Below are positions 22,315 to 37,100 of a stretch of 64,000 nucleotides of DNA, in pieces. The position numbers and the translations under genes are program-made. Each line of letters starts with the position of its first letter. Position 1 is the first letter of the stretch. The notes beneath the pieces were generated by a model. That model saw only the letters and a list, made by a program, of their open reading frames with translations. It searched no databases and was not told the DNA's origin. The DNA is from Clavelina lepadiformis (lineage: Eukaryota > Chordata > Ascidiacea > Aplousobranchia > Clavelinidae), in NCBI RefSeq assembly GCF_947623445.1, contig NC_135247.1, positions 17,610,501-17,674,500 of the forward strand, in the 5' to 3' direction.

Positions 22315-24360
22315 ATTACTAAAATCTTTGAGATTTGTCAATCAAGACTTTTTCCTTAGATAAAATAAATAATTAAAATAAGTAAATACCGTGGTTCTTT
22401 TCAGCACACCCACTGCATTGTGGTATGTTATAGATTATAGAATCTAAGTGCTGCATTTTCTAACAACGATAAAAATGTTTGCGGACATAATTGGCACATT
22501 GTCTTGAACAGCAGCAAGTTGTTCAGACTTAAACCCTATGTTGTTATTTTTGTTGCACAATACTATTAATATCATGTTATCATAAACATCATATATTTGC
22601 ACGACCAAATTTTAAAACACTGCTGTTCCGTGTGTGGTCAGGTTTATGATCTGTTCCTGTATTTCTTAAAGCAAATAAACAATATTCAACAACAGTGATA
22701 TACCGGTATTGAATACAATGTTATTGTGTTTATAACTTCTGACTCTTAAACGCAATGAAAATGTCACATGTTTCCCAAACGTAATTGATTTATCCTTACA
22801 ATACTCAATCGGTTTAGCATGACTCAGTCGATTTACATGATCCAGTCAAATCGACGTTCGAGCAGAATTGAAATAAAAACAACATGCTGATTGGGCAACG
22901 TTGAAGCATACAAGTGTGGTTTCATCATCGCTGATCAAGTTACAGTAGTCGCAAGCATAAGTTTAAGAAAACATTCCAATATGTTACTGTAGAGAATTTA
23001 TTCCAGCGATTGTCTTTACTATAAAATGCAAACGTTCCAGCCCACTGCAGTTTCATAAAACCTTTCAATCCACCAATAATAATCACTCCGTGACTGTGAC
23101 TATGAGATGATGGATATTAGTCATCTGGCGAGGGGGCTATCTAATACCTATAGACATCATACTGTATGCTGGAAGGTTGCAGTAGTTCTCAGAACAAAAT
23201 ACAACCTGCATCCGTTCAAGGAAATTGGACATTGATCTCATAGTAACGTCGCTTGTGCGAGTAACCCGGCATAAAGGTTATCAGTTACGTTGCCCAATTT
23301 TACGGCACATGTTATTGCTATGCTTCGTTGTGCTTACAGGAATATTTTCCGATGATTTATAATTTAGGTAAAGGCTAAAGAAACGCTCGTTTGAACCAGA
23401 TTACGGCACTCGCAGGGCAGTTGAGAGCAGAAGGCTAACCCGTGCGAGATATATCCGTCAGCAGGAAACTTTTTTAAATTAAGGACTTGCTGAGCTTTTA
23501 ACATAAACATTGTCTTCGTGATGCCAATATTCTATATGCACATTGAACGGGTATTTGCTTTATACTATAGAATAGATCATATTTGGTCGTCTTTTATACA
23601 GATCTGGAGATATTTCTTACTTTATTCCTTTCATGTTTAATTTTCTCTGGGTTTAATGAAGACGTATAGACGAGCTTACTTCGCATAACATGTAGCCTAT
23701 ACAAGTCCACTTAGAGAGGAATTGCCCAACCGAAACCCTGTAGCCCGTAACAGTCAGAGAGTCGGAGTTAAGTCAGCTTGAAAATAGTTCTTTGCCGTTT
23801 CTTAGTTTCATTAAGAGAGAGGGTGATGGTATATTTCTACCTTTGCTTAAATATTTAGTAGCAGGTTTGCAAATATTGATTTTCCGGTATAAGCATTAGC
23901 CTACGTTACGAGACGGCAAAAAGCGTGTTGTTCCAAGCGATATTATGCTGATACTGTTGTTGTGCCAGTACTAAACAAATATAGAGAAAAGCCGTTTGGT
24001 TAACTGGAAACTGCAGGGACCGATTAGATATAATTACGAGTTATATGCAAAGTTAGTAGAGTTTTTGACAAATAATTGTGGGTGATCGGTCAATTCAACC
24101 CAGGATAATTCAACTCAAGGACCATATATTCACCCCACAGACATTGCTTGAGTCGTCCTGGGTGGAATAGCCCTTGGGTTAAATCGACCTGGAACCCAAA
24201 TGATGAAATGTCTACCCAAACGAGTTAGTTCAAAGTTAGACGCTTTCTCAACGATCATTAAACCTGGCTTATGATTAAGAACCTTTCTAATAAATCGGAT
24301 TTGTTTCCAATTCATGAACAACCGCCACAACTAACGAGCTGTTGCCGTGGTTTATTTTCA
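22315..24360. other. Gene-free stretch
   Basis: About 2 kb of AT-rich intergenic DNA with no recognised coding, RNA or repeat feature. Confidence 0.5.
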
Positions 24361-24385
24361 GAATTACCTACAAAAAAGCTTTAAA

Positions 24386-26658
24386 ATGTTTAGGCGACGG
24401 CTTAAAAGCTACTTGGTTATACCTGCAATGCTGGTAGTGTACCTATGCATCATTATGAAGTATGATACCGTCATATTTGAGTGGATTCATATCAAAAGGA
24501 GTTACCTTCTCGCTTATCTTCACGTGGACAGAGAATTAGCGAAAACGATGTATCACTTTCCACGTCGCATATCTAAAGAATTAAAGAAGTAAGTTGGAAA
24601 AGATGGTGTTTGTTTCGAGCAGTAGGTGGCATGATATCGTTCAACTGACGATGCAGAGTCATAAAAAATTGATTTATGGAAGCGTGTCTTGACATATAGG
24701 CGTTGAGACGTGAAATTTTCTGACTCGCAACAAACATAACCTATATAGAGTCTATAGTAACCTAGAAGCAAGCAAGAGAGAAAGGAAAGCTTGCTCGGTG
24801 TGTTTTGAATGCGCATGATTGATTTGTAGGCTACAACAGGGAAATCACCGAGCTATGTTAATTATAAAACGATGCGAAAGCGGCAAGACAGCGAAAAATA
24901 GTCCTGATGGTGCAAATTGCATGTAATGCGAGTTGAAAACCACTGTTTAGCGCAAACAAGCATTTCACCACCATAAAGGCCAAACAACATCAACTTAACA
25001 AGTAAACCGTTTTAGCTTTTCCTCAAAGTGGTGTATAGTTGACTGCGATGGTTTTTTGCAAAGACGTAAAAGCTATCGCCCGATTGCGACAACGATACAA
25101 AATTGCGTAGTTTTATTTTCCAGCAAAAAAATCATTCTAATTTGGAGTCCGGAGCTCGGAAAAATGGAGACAAACCCTCTTCTATGTCCGGGATGCATTT
25201 TAACTTACGACCAGAGGACTATTTCCGACGCTGATGCCGTCATCTTCCCATGGGCAGAGACCTGGGACTCCGCCGACAAAATGCCAAGTCGCTACAGATC
25301 CCCGAAACAGCGGTGAGTTTGATCCCTTTAAAACCGATGTCATGTTGATCATTTATTATTTCTTTAACAATGCTCTCACGAAACTCCGGACCGGTCTGCC
25401 CGAAGTCTTCTGGAGTCGTTCGCATTTTATATGAGCTCGCTCTGGATGAGCCCTGCGAGAAAAATTGTCATTTTGTCAAAAGCGAAATCGAGACCTGCTT
25501 TTCTCTTTCTAGGTGGGTTTGGTACTGCCAGGAACCTCCATGGGTGCTCCGATACGTCTTTCTGAAAACTTTGACTCCATTGAACGGGATATTCAACTGG
25601 ACAATGACCTATCGTACCGACTCTGATATACCGGGGACTTTCTTCGTGCCCTACAAGTACCACGGCGAGTACGACGCTGTTCGTGTTTTTGACGTTTTCT
25701 ACTTTTCTCGCGGGACACGCGTTAATAATTAATAATTTCCACTTAGGAGCGTTGCTGAAATAATTGCAAAAAAGAACAAGAACGTGCTAGGTGCGTGGGT
25801 TGTTTCTAACTGCGCAACAACGTTGCGAAAGGAGTTTATTGCGTCACTATCACGACACATCAAAATTGACGTCTTTGGAAAGTGTGTGGGTAAAACCCTC
25901 TGTAAAGACAAGGAATGTCAAAGAAGAACTCTTTCCAGGTTTCTTAAAAGATTTTTATGGAATCATTGTGTGCATGTTAGTTTAATGCAGGCCAATTACT
26001 AAAGTTTTCCAAAGCATGGCATAGCGTAAAAAAAAACAGAAAGGCGCATTCTAAGCGTAGCCATTGCTTTTTTACAAACTCCAGATACAAGTTTTACTTT
26101 GCACTGGAAAACTCGCAATGTAAGGATTACATCACGGAAAAGTTCTGGACCAACGCGTTGGGTAGCCTCGCTGTGCCGGTTGTGATGGGCCCATCCCGCC
26201 AAGAATATGAGCTCGTAGCGCCGCCGGGATCGTTTATTCACGTCGATGATTTTGATTCTGCAGAAACGTTGGCAAACTTCCTAAAGAATTTGGACAAAGA
26301 CGACAAGTCATATGGAGAATATCTTCGATGGGCCATGGTGGCCGAAAAAGAGGGCGCCAAAGCGAAAGTTTACGGGCCGGTGATGAACAAGAAACTGAAC
26401 GGCGCCTCAAGTATTTGTGCACTTTGTGAAAAATTGAAGCGTGAACCACCGAACAAAACTGAGGTTGTGAAAAATTTAGACAAATGGTGGTTTGGGGACG
26501 ATTATGACCCAAATGTAGACAATTTTTCCGTTTGTCAATTCAAAACACCCAGTGGGAGACCGACTAGGCTACAAACCGTGTTGATTTACACTTTCGTGCT
26601 GTGGTTTACTTTAGGTGTACTTTGGTTCTGTTATCACAAAAGAACGAGAAAACAATAA
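24386..26658 (+). CDS. GT10 alpha-1,3-fucosyltransferase, copy 3 (diverged)
   Basis: Five exons (24386-24588, 25124-25312, 25513-25668, 25747-25938, 26085-26658), all phase 2, give 437 residues. Exons 3 and 4 have exactly the lengths of the inverted pair (156 and 192), and every intron has the same phase, so it is a true but older paralogue. The conserved WVWYCQEPPW, FNWTMTYRTDSD, ENSQCKDYITEKFW, VPVVMGPSRQEYE and FIHVDDFDS blocks are present. The signal anchor (YLVIPAMLVVYLCIIM) follows MFRRRLKS; the stem differs wholly from copies 1 and 2. A C-terminal hydrophobic segment (about 411-430) followed by HKRTRKQ is kept. The start was taken at the first ATG after TTATTTTCAG (AG at 24360-24361), a likely splice or trans-splice acceptor. 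The exon 3 donor (GA/GTACGA) is inferred from the alignment. Confidence 0.87.
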
Positions 26659-26671
26659 TGAGTTTTGAATA

Positions 26672-26752
26672 ATGTATAATAATAATATAATATAAGTTAA
26701 TAATAATAATATATGAATAATAATAATATGAGCTTGAATAATAATGAGCTTG
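26672..26752. repeat. AAT-rich microsatellite
   Basis: Imperfect runs of AATAAT and ATAATA just downstream of fucosyltransferase copy 3. Confidence 0.7.
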
Positions 26753-26759
26753 AGTTCAT

Positions 26760-28124
26760 AGACAAAACTTCGTTGTCAAACCAAGAGCCCATTGTTTCCC
26801 ATACCTTACAGGAGCCGTCAAACACCAACAAATGCCATAAAATCTTTGTTTGTTTTATTATACAGTAAATTTACTAAACGACTGATTTCTCAAAAAATCC
26901 TCCATGGGGCTCTGAAATTGTGCCAGTCAATCTAGTATGCTTTGAACTACCATTCCATAAAATGCCATGATTTAAAACTTGTTTTACCGAGGCGCAAAAT
27001 AACCACTAGAATTTTTGGTCTAAAAAACCCAATTTTAGGTACTTTCATGCTAATTTTTAGCATAATTCTGCAGGTGACCTGGGACATTGAAGCACGCCAA
27101 CTGCTAGGGTAATTCCCAGGCTAGAAACACAACACCAACAATGGTGCATTCTGATTGGTCTAAACATGTTTTTTATAGCCCTACGTAGGACGTCCAACAA
27201 ATTCATAGAGATCTTAGTTTTACGTGTTTGACGCCTCCTTAACTAGCAAAACATTAGGCTTGTATTGTGAACCGTTGCGGGGGGGACAAGTGAGACAACA
27301 GATTCCAGATCCTTAGAAATTTACGGATACTTTGTCAAAATCCCGGGACTCAGTGAAACATTTTCCCTAGAACAAAAAAGTTCAAATCCAGGTTTCCCGA
27401 CATTAGCGGCAAGAATGAAGGACTAGTTGCGATAAGAAAGCCTGAAATTAACGCGCATTTGAGGAAAGCTCGAAATACTGAAACGAAGCACCAGTGCAAC
27501 CATACTCTATATATTTTTAAGACACGCGACGGGACAGAACGATGCAGACAAAGGCACAGTTGATAAAGTGACAGACACTGAGCAGTTGTGTAAAAGATAT
27601 CGCCACAATGCAGGAGCTATTGAAATGGCCCATATTAAAGTTGTCAGAAACATAGACTTTACACTGTTTGGCGCATTGGAGATTAGACAAAGAACAAAAT
27701 ACGGCAATGAAGTTACAGAAACCTAGATAAAGCTATTGCAACGTAAGATACTGGGAATGAAAATTGGATGGTTGTATGAGGACGACCAGGAATTAAGTAT
27801 TGCCACGGGTGACTGCAGATCGCTGATGTACCACAGCTTTGGAAATATTTTGCACGAAGATATTACGGGTAAATTTCACAACGATAGGCACCGACACACC
27901 TAAAGCACAAGCGGCGTGAACATCCAAAACGCGTGAAAATAGACGAAAATTTGCATATCAACAAATAGCGAAAAAATTCAACTTTCTCTACTGCTGTTTT
28001 GTATTGCTGCCTGGAAAATTTTTTTTTTTTGACAGAAGCTTGCAACAACGTAGAAATGACGCAATTTATAACGTCATAAACATCATAATGTCGTTTACGT
28101 TAGACCTGTACAATGTTCTCGTTG
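26760..28124. other. Gene-free stretch
   Basis: No gene was recognised. The region from 27500 to 27900 is slightly less AT-rich than its surroundings but contains no convincing frame or splice pair. Confidence 0.45.
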
Positions 28125-31100
28125 TCAGCCGTAACACTGCCCATAATTTGGACTTTGAAAATGTATAGATCCGTTACTCGACGGCGCCTTTAGCGTTCGT
28201 TGACGAACAGATTTCCTGTCGCTCGGTGGCGCTTCATCTTTCCTTAACTGATTTAGTCTACTAGCAGCGTCGACATCGTTGAAACGAACAGACAAGGCTG
28301 GTTTGCTCTTGGCGGGAACAATAGCGCTCTGCGATGCCAGACAACTGCCACTATGTCCGTTGCAGGTAGACACCGTGTCCGCGTCGCCATTTACCATATT
28401 ACAGCTCGAGATAGCTGGCCTGTCGACTACATTTGCGTTCTTTGTGCAGTCTTTTTCAACAAGTGACGTCACACTTTCGCCGCTGAAGTCGCTCAATTTT
28501 CCGAAATACTGAAATGAACCGGACCTTCGCTTACGAACGACGTAATTGCCTCTGTGTTTTACTAACGACGACGATAGAGTCATCTCCCGCATGCTGTCGC
28601 CAGAGAGCGCAGAACGGGTGGCGAAGTCCTTTCTTCGTTCGCTCTTGTCCGACATCGAGCGGCGACACTTCCTGACGTATTCTGTATTTTTGCTGTCGTT
28701 CTCGGCGAGCCGGGACGCCACAATGCAGTGCGGGGCGAGGTGTGCTCCGTTGCTGCCTCCGCTCCGCAAAGTGAGATGTCCACAAGAAATGTCACCCGCG
28801 GATTTTGTGCGGAAATGAACGGATTTTGGTCGAAAATTTTGCGAGTTATTGTTAGAATTAATGTTTCCGCCGGTGAAAACATCGTTGGCCCCACAATTCT
28901 CGCCTAATGTGACATCATAAACATATCGCCTGTTACGTGGAGGAGAACACGATGACGTGGTAGCACCGCACCAGCATTTGGTCTAGAAAATAAAAACAAG
29001 ATGAAGAAAAACGCACAAAATTTTCCAAATTATCATATTCCCAGAGTTTCAGCTGAATCCAGTGAATGACATTCTCTTTAAAGCAAAAACACAGGACCCA
29101 GAATAGATACAAACATTTTAATGGCAGACATTTCGAGACTTAACTACGGTGTTACTTATTTTCGGATGCTGCTGGTTGAACTGGTCTGGGTCAGCACCGC
29201 CTCACATTTCCTTCAAATCAAAAAAAAGCGACGCGGAAGAAAGTCTTGAACTCGCAAAATCTCTCAACGAACCTGGATGCTTTCGACGACTTTACTCGGT
29301 TCCACCGCCCTACACGGCACGTCATCGATGACGTCATCATGGGTAGAAACAGTTGCCAGGGCGTCTTCTTCGTCGAAACCACTCGAAGTCTCATTCTCAT
29401 CCTCCCCGGAACTCAGACCGGGGGCTGACAGGGGCGATAGATTCGGGGATTTTTTGTCGGTTGTCAAGGCGACGACCCCAACGCGACGGTGTTTGTGGGT
29501 GTCGGCGGGGTCCTCGTTGTTGCTGAGCGTTTAAAGGGATTTAAGGTTAGATGGGCGCATTACGGGATGCTTCGTGTCCGAATGATGCATTTGAACCGAT
29601 TAATGCTTGCCGTGGACACAGCTTCTTGTGTAACTATCAGTGTCTAACAACCAACTACTTGGACTACAACACTTCGCACGGCAAAGTGTAAACAATCTTA
29701 TCGACGTACTTGTTCTAGTTTGACTTAAAAGAAGAACAAATAGCAAAGTAGAAAGATTTCACTTTCAAAAAATATAAACAATCAGATGCAGCCTATTCAC
29801 CTGTTGATTTCTTCCAGTTCGAACGATTCAGTTTGACACGAGGCGAGTTGAGGGCGCTTGTTGTTGCAATGAATCGGGTTGATGTTCAGTTCCTGCCAGA
29901 CAAGAACAAGATTTCATTGTTGTGACTACGTGATACTTGTCACGTGTATTCTGGGCACAACAAAATGTCAGACGTTTGATTAATATCGATCAGTTCATTG
30001 TTACATCAAATATGGCTTTGTTTATTATGAACAGCGTCACAAATAATTTTGCTCATCGTTCAAGTATTGCAGAAAACGACACAAAAGGCGAATTTCTGCA
30101 GCAAATGAATGAAATCTCGGGAACAAAAAGGCGGTGATTGACCGACCGTTCCCATTTTCTACTAGGCGCGTTCAATACGTGCAAATATGGAGCACAATGC
30201 TTCGTCAAAGGCAAAACCAAGGTTGCTAGCTGCAAAATATTTCAAGCAAGGACCAAGTCTGATGTGAAAGATGTGGCTCCATTGACAAGTCGTTCCAAGT
30301 ATTTGAAATATGTCGCGAAACTGTGGCACGGGTTAAGGTACATTGCTTGGGTTTGACGTCAATTGTGACGAAATAGTACTGCTTTCGAGGCTGTACCCAC
30401 GCCCTGTTTTAAAGGGATCAGGCCGTTTTATTCAAATGTTGAAGAAATCTTATCGCTTACGCTTTGGAAGGGCAAATTGAGAACGACGTGGTCACTATGT
30501 CACACATAAGCCTACAACTTCTGAGACGTTACAGCAATCTTCTATGCAGGACTTGCGTTAAATATGCCGCCGTATACGCGGTACCGACGTGACAAAACCA
30601 TGATCGAAGGCCAACAAATTGAAAACAATTCATTACAAAACATACGGCACTTGGGTTGTCCTGTAAAGAACCAAGGTTGAACGCCAAGTTTGCTGTTCAG
30701 TGGTCTTGGAGAAGAATTCCAAGTTCGGGCAAAATCACAAAACAAAACTAACTTCAACAAAGATGTCCATGATAAAATGCATGCAGACAGGTCGGACAGG
30801 TGGTGAGGCATAACAGTTACAGCAAACTTCGCTCGTTCAAATTTACCTGCATGTTATTTGTGGCAGTTCCCAAATCCGGGGATTTCCCGTCGCGACTTAA
30901 CCTTTCCTGTTTACGTGTCAGTGATGAGATGGTTTTCTGAAACAAAAGCAGTTGTCAAGTCGTTTGAAAAATCGATGAAATTAAAATTCCAAGAGACTGG
31001 ACCAAGGCGCGATACAGGAAGTGTTGCTATTTGCAGAAGAACTGATTATGATTGGTATCGTTTATTTAAAAATAATGCATTTATGTTTAAAAACGAATGT

Positions 31101-34100
31101 TACTTCGATAACAGCACGGTAAGAATTTCAGCTACAACAGACCAACAAGACAAAACACGCGATAATAAAACCAATCGCGAAAGCAGCTGTTTTTAGGACT
31201 GTTTCAGATATCCCTATAAGACAGGATGTTTTAGCTCAACTGGTTCGCTATACAACAACGTTGCCAAGTAAAACGAACGACCACACATTTGACAGATCGT
31301 TCTACATCTGTGCTATTACCTCGGTCATATCTTCCGATGTGCTTACTGGCATCACGCCGACATGCTCCAGTGAACTTTCACGGATGGTTGCGTACGAGAC
31401 TGCTGATGCGACTGCGGGTGACGGTTTGCTGGTTTCGTCGGCCGACTCGCCTGCACAAAAAATTTCAGACATTCAGTTGGCATATTTGGAAAATACATCA
31501 TCTCTAGTTTAATATCTTAACTAAGAGTTCGTGCAGCTTGCCTACGCGACGCCTAGTGTCGGTTTTTGTTTATCTGTTATTGTGTAACAATTTGAAATAC
31601 TTACAACGCTTTGCATGTGTATGTTTGCTGGTGAAAACGCTGTGAAAGTCGAAAAGTGGAAATTTTACAGCACGTGCCTTGATGTAGGCCATTGATTACG
31701 CCATATCCTGCGCTACCGTGCGCTAATTACGTATCACAAGTTCAATTAAACGGAAACAACAAGTATTAAAAGGCTTAAGCAACCGCAGGAACTCAATTGG
31801 ACGTTGAGCAAAGTCGGTAATTGCCTTTCTCAAATTGTTCCGTGTCTTGACAAGCAATGCACCACCGATGACGGCGCTGAAATAATGACGTAATTGCGTT
31901 TTGGCGCTTAACCTGAACAGAGTAATGTGCTGGGACATAAACATTATCCCAGACTGTATTTAACGCTATGGGAAGGCTTTTTAATTTTGAAAAAAGTTTT
32001 GTGCTTGAGAGTATGTCATTGTAATTTCTACGAACAACATTCTGCCAAATTTACAACTTATTGCGCAGTTTGCGTGATGGTAATAAGTGCAACAAAGCTG
32101 GGTCACAATATAAATATAATCACCTATTTTTAAAATTTATGCTGTCACTTTTAACCATAAACCACTGTCATAAATACTATCTAATACTAACCTTATTCTA
32201 ATAACGCTATATATATATATATTACATTTATATACTTTTACTATTGCAATCTATTCACGGAATTTATTCTCACAAATCTGTTTTTATTGTAACTTAACCT
32301 ACCACTGTTACCATCATTCAATTACGATCAAATCAAACGTCAATGTTTTCCTGTAGATTACATAACTGCTTTTTAAGGTTTGTTAAAATCAGATTTGAAC
32401 CTTACCTTCATGGTTCCAATCTTCTTCTTTCAGTTTTGGCAAGAGAAGCTCAAATGAGGATTGCCTTGATTTTGAGAATCTTCTTCTTAACTTGTTTGCT
32501 CTCTGAAGTCCGGCGCGTTTATTGATTGCACTCGTCTGGTCTGATGCTGCAGATGCCTGGGAGCACAAACATAGTCAAAATTTGTGCGAACTGTGGATTG
32601 GAAATATCATTCCTGTCACCATATTTAAAGTTTATTTTGAATAAATTTGTGACAATGATAAACCTGGATAAAACTGGTATGGAGGTTGTGTGATAAAGTC
32701 ATCGCTTAACAACAAAGCAGCTACAATAACAAGTTGAAAAAAAACAAAAAAACTGACGGTTTAACAAGTGCCTTAAAATGCGCACAAATATAAAATCAAA
32801 AACATACTTGTAATTAGAACATAATTAAATAGAAGTAAGACAGATAGATAAACACGATAAACATAATACGAATCGACAAATGAAAAGAAAACAACAAATG
32901 ACCATATTTTCTTCAACACCAAGTGACACTTAACATGCTAAGTACAAGAATGAACCAAGTAACAGTCAAACTTCACTTAATCACAGGTCAACTTTCTGGC
33001 ATGAAAAAGATTTCCAGCAAACGTTTAACACAAAGACCAGAGTTTTGGTCTTTGTGTTAAACTTTGATTTACTCATTTTATTAGGTTAGGCTCTTAGTAC
33101 CTTGGAGGCTAACGTCCGTACGTCTGTTGATTGAGATTCACTCCCATTTTGTTGCTCATGATGCTGGGCAAGCCATTCCTCGGCCTTGTTTATGCTATCT
33201 TTCAGGTCAGGGTTCGCATCATTCTCTTCGGAAAATGAAAAAAAAGAACGTAAACTTATGTGTGTCTTAAAAGGGGTGATATTTGGCTTTGGCTAGTTTA
33301 TTAGGCTTCGACAAAGCTGAACATTTTGAAACTGGTTATGTTAAAACTATCAGTCTGTGTTTCTCACGTATTAACAGCAACTCTAAAATCTTTGCCAACA
33401 ACAATGGCATAGGTGAACTGAAACAATTTTGACATAGCATTAGTTAGTTTTCACTTTGCTGAGTCCAATGTTTTATTACAGGGCGAAGAGCAAATATGCT
33501 CACGGACGGTATAAAGGAATTTGTAGTCACGTTTGTTTCTAAACCATTGCTCAAACAACATTAATCTGCATTCACCTTTGTGGCCTTTGGGTAACGGTTC
33601 GTCCAAATACTTGTTGTCTTCAGCACTAAGCAGCGGGGAGGGCTTGAACCGTGATAAAATCTACAGATGGAGAAGTCATACAGGGTTACTCACCGACATG
33701 ATTAAGTAATTACAACATGCTGCTAAGGTTTTGTCACTGCAAGTAAGGTCAGTAGACGGGTTATGTGTTGCACAGATCATGTTATGCTTAAAATGGGGCA
33801 ACATGTAAACAAGGTACAGTCACTGCCAAATATAAACATAAACTGCATCGATCACTGCACGACGGTAAACAATTCTATAGAAATTATTTCTGGCGATTCC
33901 TGGGAAATGACATGTTTTGCTTGTCAAGTGAGACTTTCCTACGATGAAGAAATCATAAGTTTTTTGACCAGTATCTTACAAGTGACAATTTCAAAAAATC
34001 AAATATTTCACCACTCTCATATATACTAACCAGTAATCTTAAGTAAAGAATATATACAAATTCTATTTGTTATCTGAAGTTAGTCTATATGATTGGTTAT

Positions 34101-37100
34101 AAAAAAGAATATTGCCATGACCAGTTAAGTAACTTAAATTCAGGTTAATATGGATTTCAGAGTTCAAGAATGTTGCTTTAATACTGGAGACTACTGTATA
34201 CACCAATTGACTTGATAACGTTGTAGGAAACATGGTCGAAGCCACCATTATAAGTGCTATAATTGATTCATATAAATATAAATTAGAAACAAATTGAGTT
34301 GGTCCAAAGTCCAACAATAAGCAATAAAGCAACATCAACATAGCAAAGGTATACGGCATATATGTGGACAACGAAGATATCAACCACTTGGTCAACATGG
34401 GAAATAAAGTGTTCAGCTGCCCAATTCGTCTGTCTTTAATCAGATGTCACTCAAGGACGCCAAACAAACAAAACCCAACAATGCTTGGGAGTGTTGTGAC
34501 TTGTGACATTTAAATTGCAGCAGACCATAACTATTATAAGTGATATATTGAATCTTCGCTTGCCGATTAATCACAAATTTTTAACGAATACACTGATAAA
34601 GTAATAATGCAGCAGGTGAGCAACGCGTCATACTTATCATTTTAAGGAAAACAAATATATATCTTCCCTAAAGATGGACCAATATGAACCCAAACTGGAA
34701 CAAACTCGTCAATATCACCTACGTTGAAGATTCCATCAAGCGCAAATATGGTGCTAACACAACTGAACCTGAATATAATATCACGAAATTATCAATAAAT
34801 TAATCGACTTTGGTAAGAAACGAAGATAAGGTTTGGGGGCTTAGCTCAAAAATAGAGGCAGCATTTCGAACAAAAAACATCATTTACCAGAGAAATTTAG
34901 GTTCTCAATCACTATACAACTTTATTGTTTTGAAACAAAACTGTTTAAACAACTACGTCGTCTTGTAAATCAAGTAAGGTCAACTAATTTTTCTTGTGGC
35001 ACGTCCCTAATTTTTTACCACAAACAGCAAAAATGAACAAGCTTGCAAGGGGCTCAGGCTACAAATGTGCTGTACTGGCACTAGCAGGTAAACAAAAGAG
35101 TAGGTAACAAACATAATACATTACCGAGAAAAGAAGAGACATGCCGTTGACAAACCACAAGCAACATCTTTAATTGGGCAGACAAATTGCAATAAACAAC
35201 TTATCAGGAATAACTACAAAAGAACCCCTTAACTATGGTAATAATGACAAATAACCTCAGTACGGTATAACAATTCTTGATGAATTATAATGTTATGTCA
35301 CAAATGACATTAAAAATGAGGCGTATACCAGTACATGTAGTGGCAAACATATGCCACATGAATTAATGAATCATAAATTAAGCATAACCCGACTAAGTGT
35401 GCATATAAGTGCTGCGGCTAAGGCTTTTTACTTACAGATCGTCTGTCGTCTTCATCGGTGTGACTTGCAAAACCCAGGTTAAATAAAACTTCATTTGCGT
35501 TGTATTCTCGTGCTGCGAGTAGATCGCCAACACTGCACCAAGGGAAGTTGTTGTAAGTTGAATTTCATTCAAAATCACAAGCCACGTGCAAGAATAAATG
35601 AAAAAGCCAGATCAGGATACCATGGTTTATGTGCATTATTTGTTTCACGTTTCAAGCATGGTGAAAATTTAACATTTTTTTTACATAATTAAGTACGGCA
35701 AATTTGCAATGTATACTGCATAGCATAACATGTTCTAAATTCGTATATTTCTTCCATTAATTCTATGATATGCACCATTTAATTGTAAAATCGAATACAC
35801 ACTTTTGTTAAAATTGTCTATGACAAATGCTACCTTTTTAATACATATTAATGCGATTTTGGATCATAGGCAAGTGTTACCTGACACGGGTTTAAGTATA
35901 AGATACATATACACAGAATCATACAACTAAAATTCACACAATTCACCACGTCTAGGCAACTTCAATTCAACATCAAGGCACTTACCCTGATATGGATGAG
36001 TAAGTTCGGTTAGTATCACATGATTCAAATGATGAATAAAGTTGTTTCATAACCACCAATTGTGATGCTCTGCTCTTCTTAGGCCTATGCAACAGCGGTC
36101 ATTTCATTAAAGTAAAGTCATTTCAATGCCTGACCGGCTATTCTGCGTATAGCTCATTAATATTTACCTTACTAGTCTAACAACACTTACAACACAGTAC
36201 GACAGCACGAAAAATAAGCTGACATTGTTTTATATTGGTTTCAGAACACGTATTTTCCCAAGGTCTTAAATGCATACATGTCATTTACCAATAGTTGAAA
36301 TAGCTTTACATAAAAGGGTGAATGACATGAAATGTGATCACTAGGGTTAGACTATCCGGATAACAGATGCATAACGTTGTTAGTACGTTTTTATGCCTTT
36401 TTAACAAATTTTTAAATCCTCTGTTTTCAGAAACTGGCAGTTTAGCAGAACAGAAGTGGTATTTAACTCTATGCTGAACTTAATTTAAAAACCTAGTTCA
36501 CAGCTCTTTGTCCTCTATTCTCTACAAAACGTTAAATGTTGAAAGAATTCATTCTGTTATGTCACAAACAACACACAATCGATTTAAATGTGCAAGTAGA
36601 ATTATAAGTTAACCTCAAGGCATTAGCACTGTAATAGATGCATTGCCAGGAGAGGACCGGGTAGTTTTCTAAAGAAAGTGGTTTGAGATCGATTGCACGC
36701 TTCTGAATTTACTAAATTTAAAAATAAATTATAACAAAACAAAAAACATTAAACATTTGTGAAATTCTGGACACATATTTGTTTTTTCATGAAAAACTAC
36801 GTCTCATGTAAACGTTTTTACAATCGACACATTACTTTTTACTAAAAATTAGGATAAAACTTTTTCTTTGTGCTTACCATTTATTATCCAGTTCACCGGT
36901 TAGCTAAAACAGAAACATCCGGATAGTAAATATTATTGATAGCCGAACTAACCGTAATGATCACATAGCATGCAGGAATGAACAAAGCAAAAATGTGGTA
37001 TTTCAATAGAAATTCTTGGATGATTTGAAAATCACTCTCCCATGATAAATATGTCATTTTCATGTGACTGCAAATGTTTTTGTGAAAGATCATAAAATAG

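Noticed and set aside
28279-28818. Plus-strand frames of 77-90 codons
   Set aside because: They are antisense shadows of the last ITPRID exon, which is open for 286 codons and joins in phase.
30858-31196. 112-codon plus-strand frame
   Set aside because: No domain recognised, antisense within an ITPRID intron, and no splice or polyadenylation context.
34063-34398. Hydrophobic 111-codon minus-strand frame
   Set aside because: It lies within an ITPRID intron, is AT-rich, has no recognisable motif, and hydrophobic frames arise easily in such sequence.
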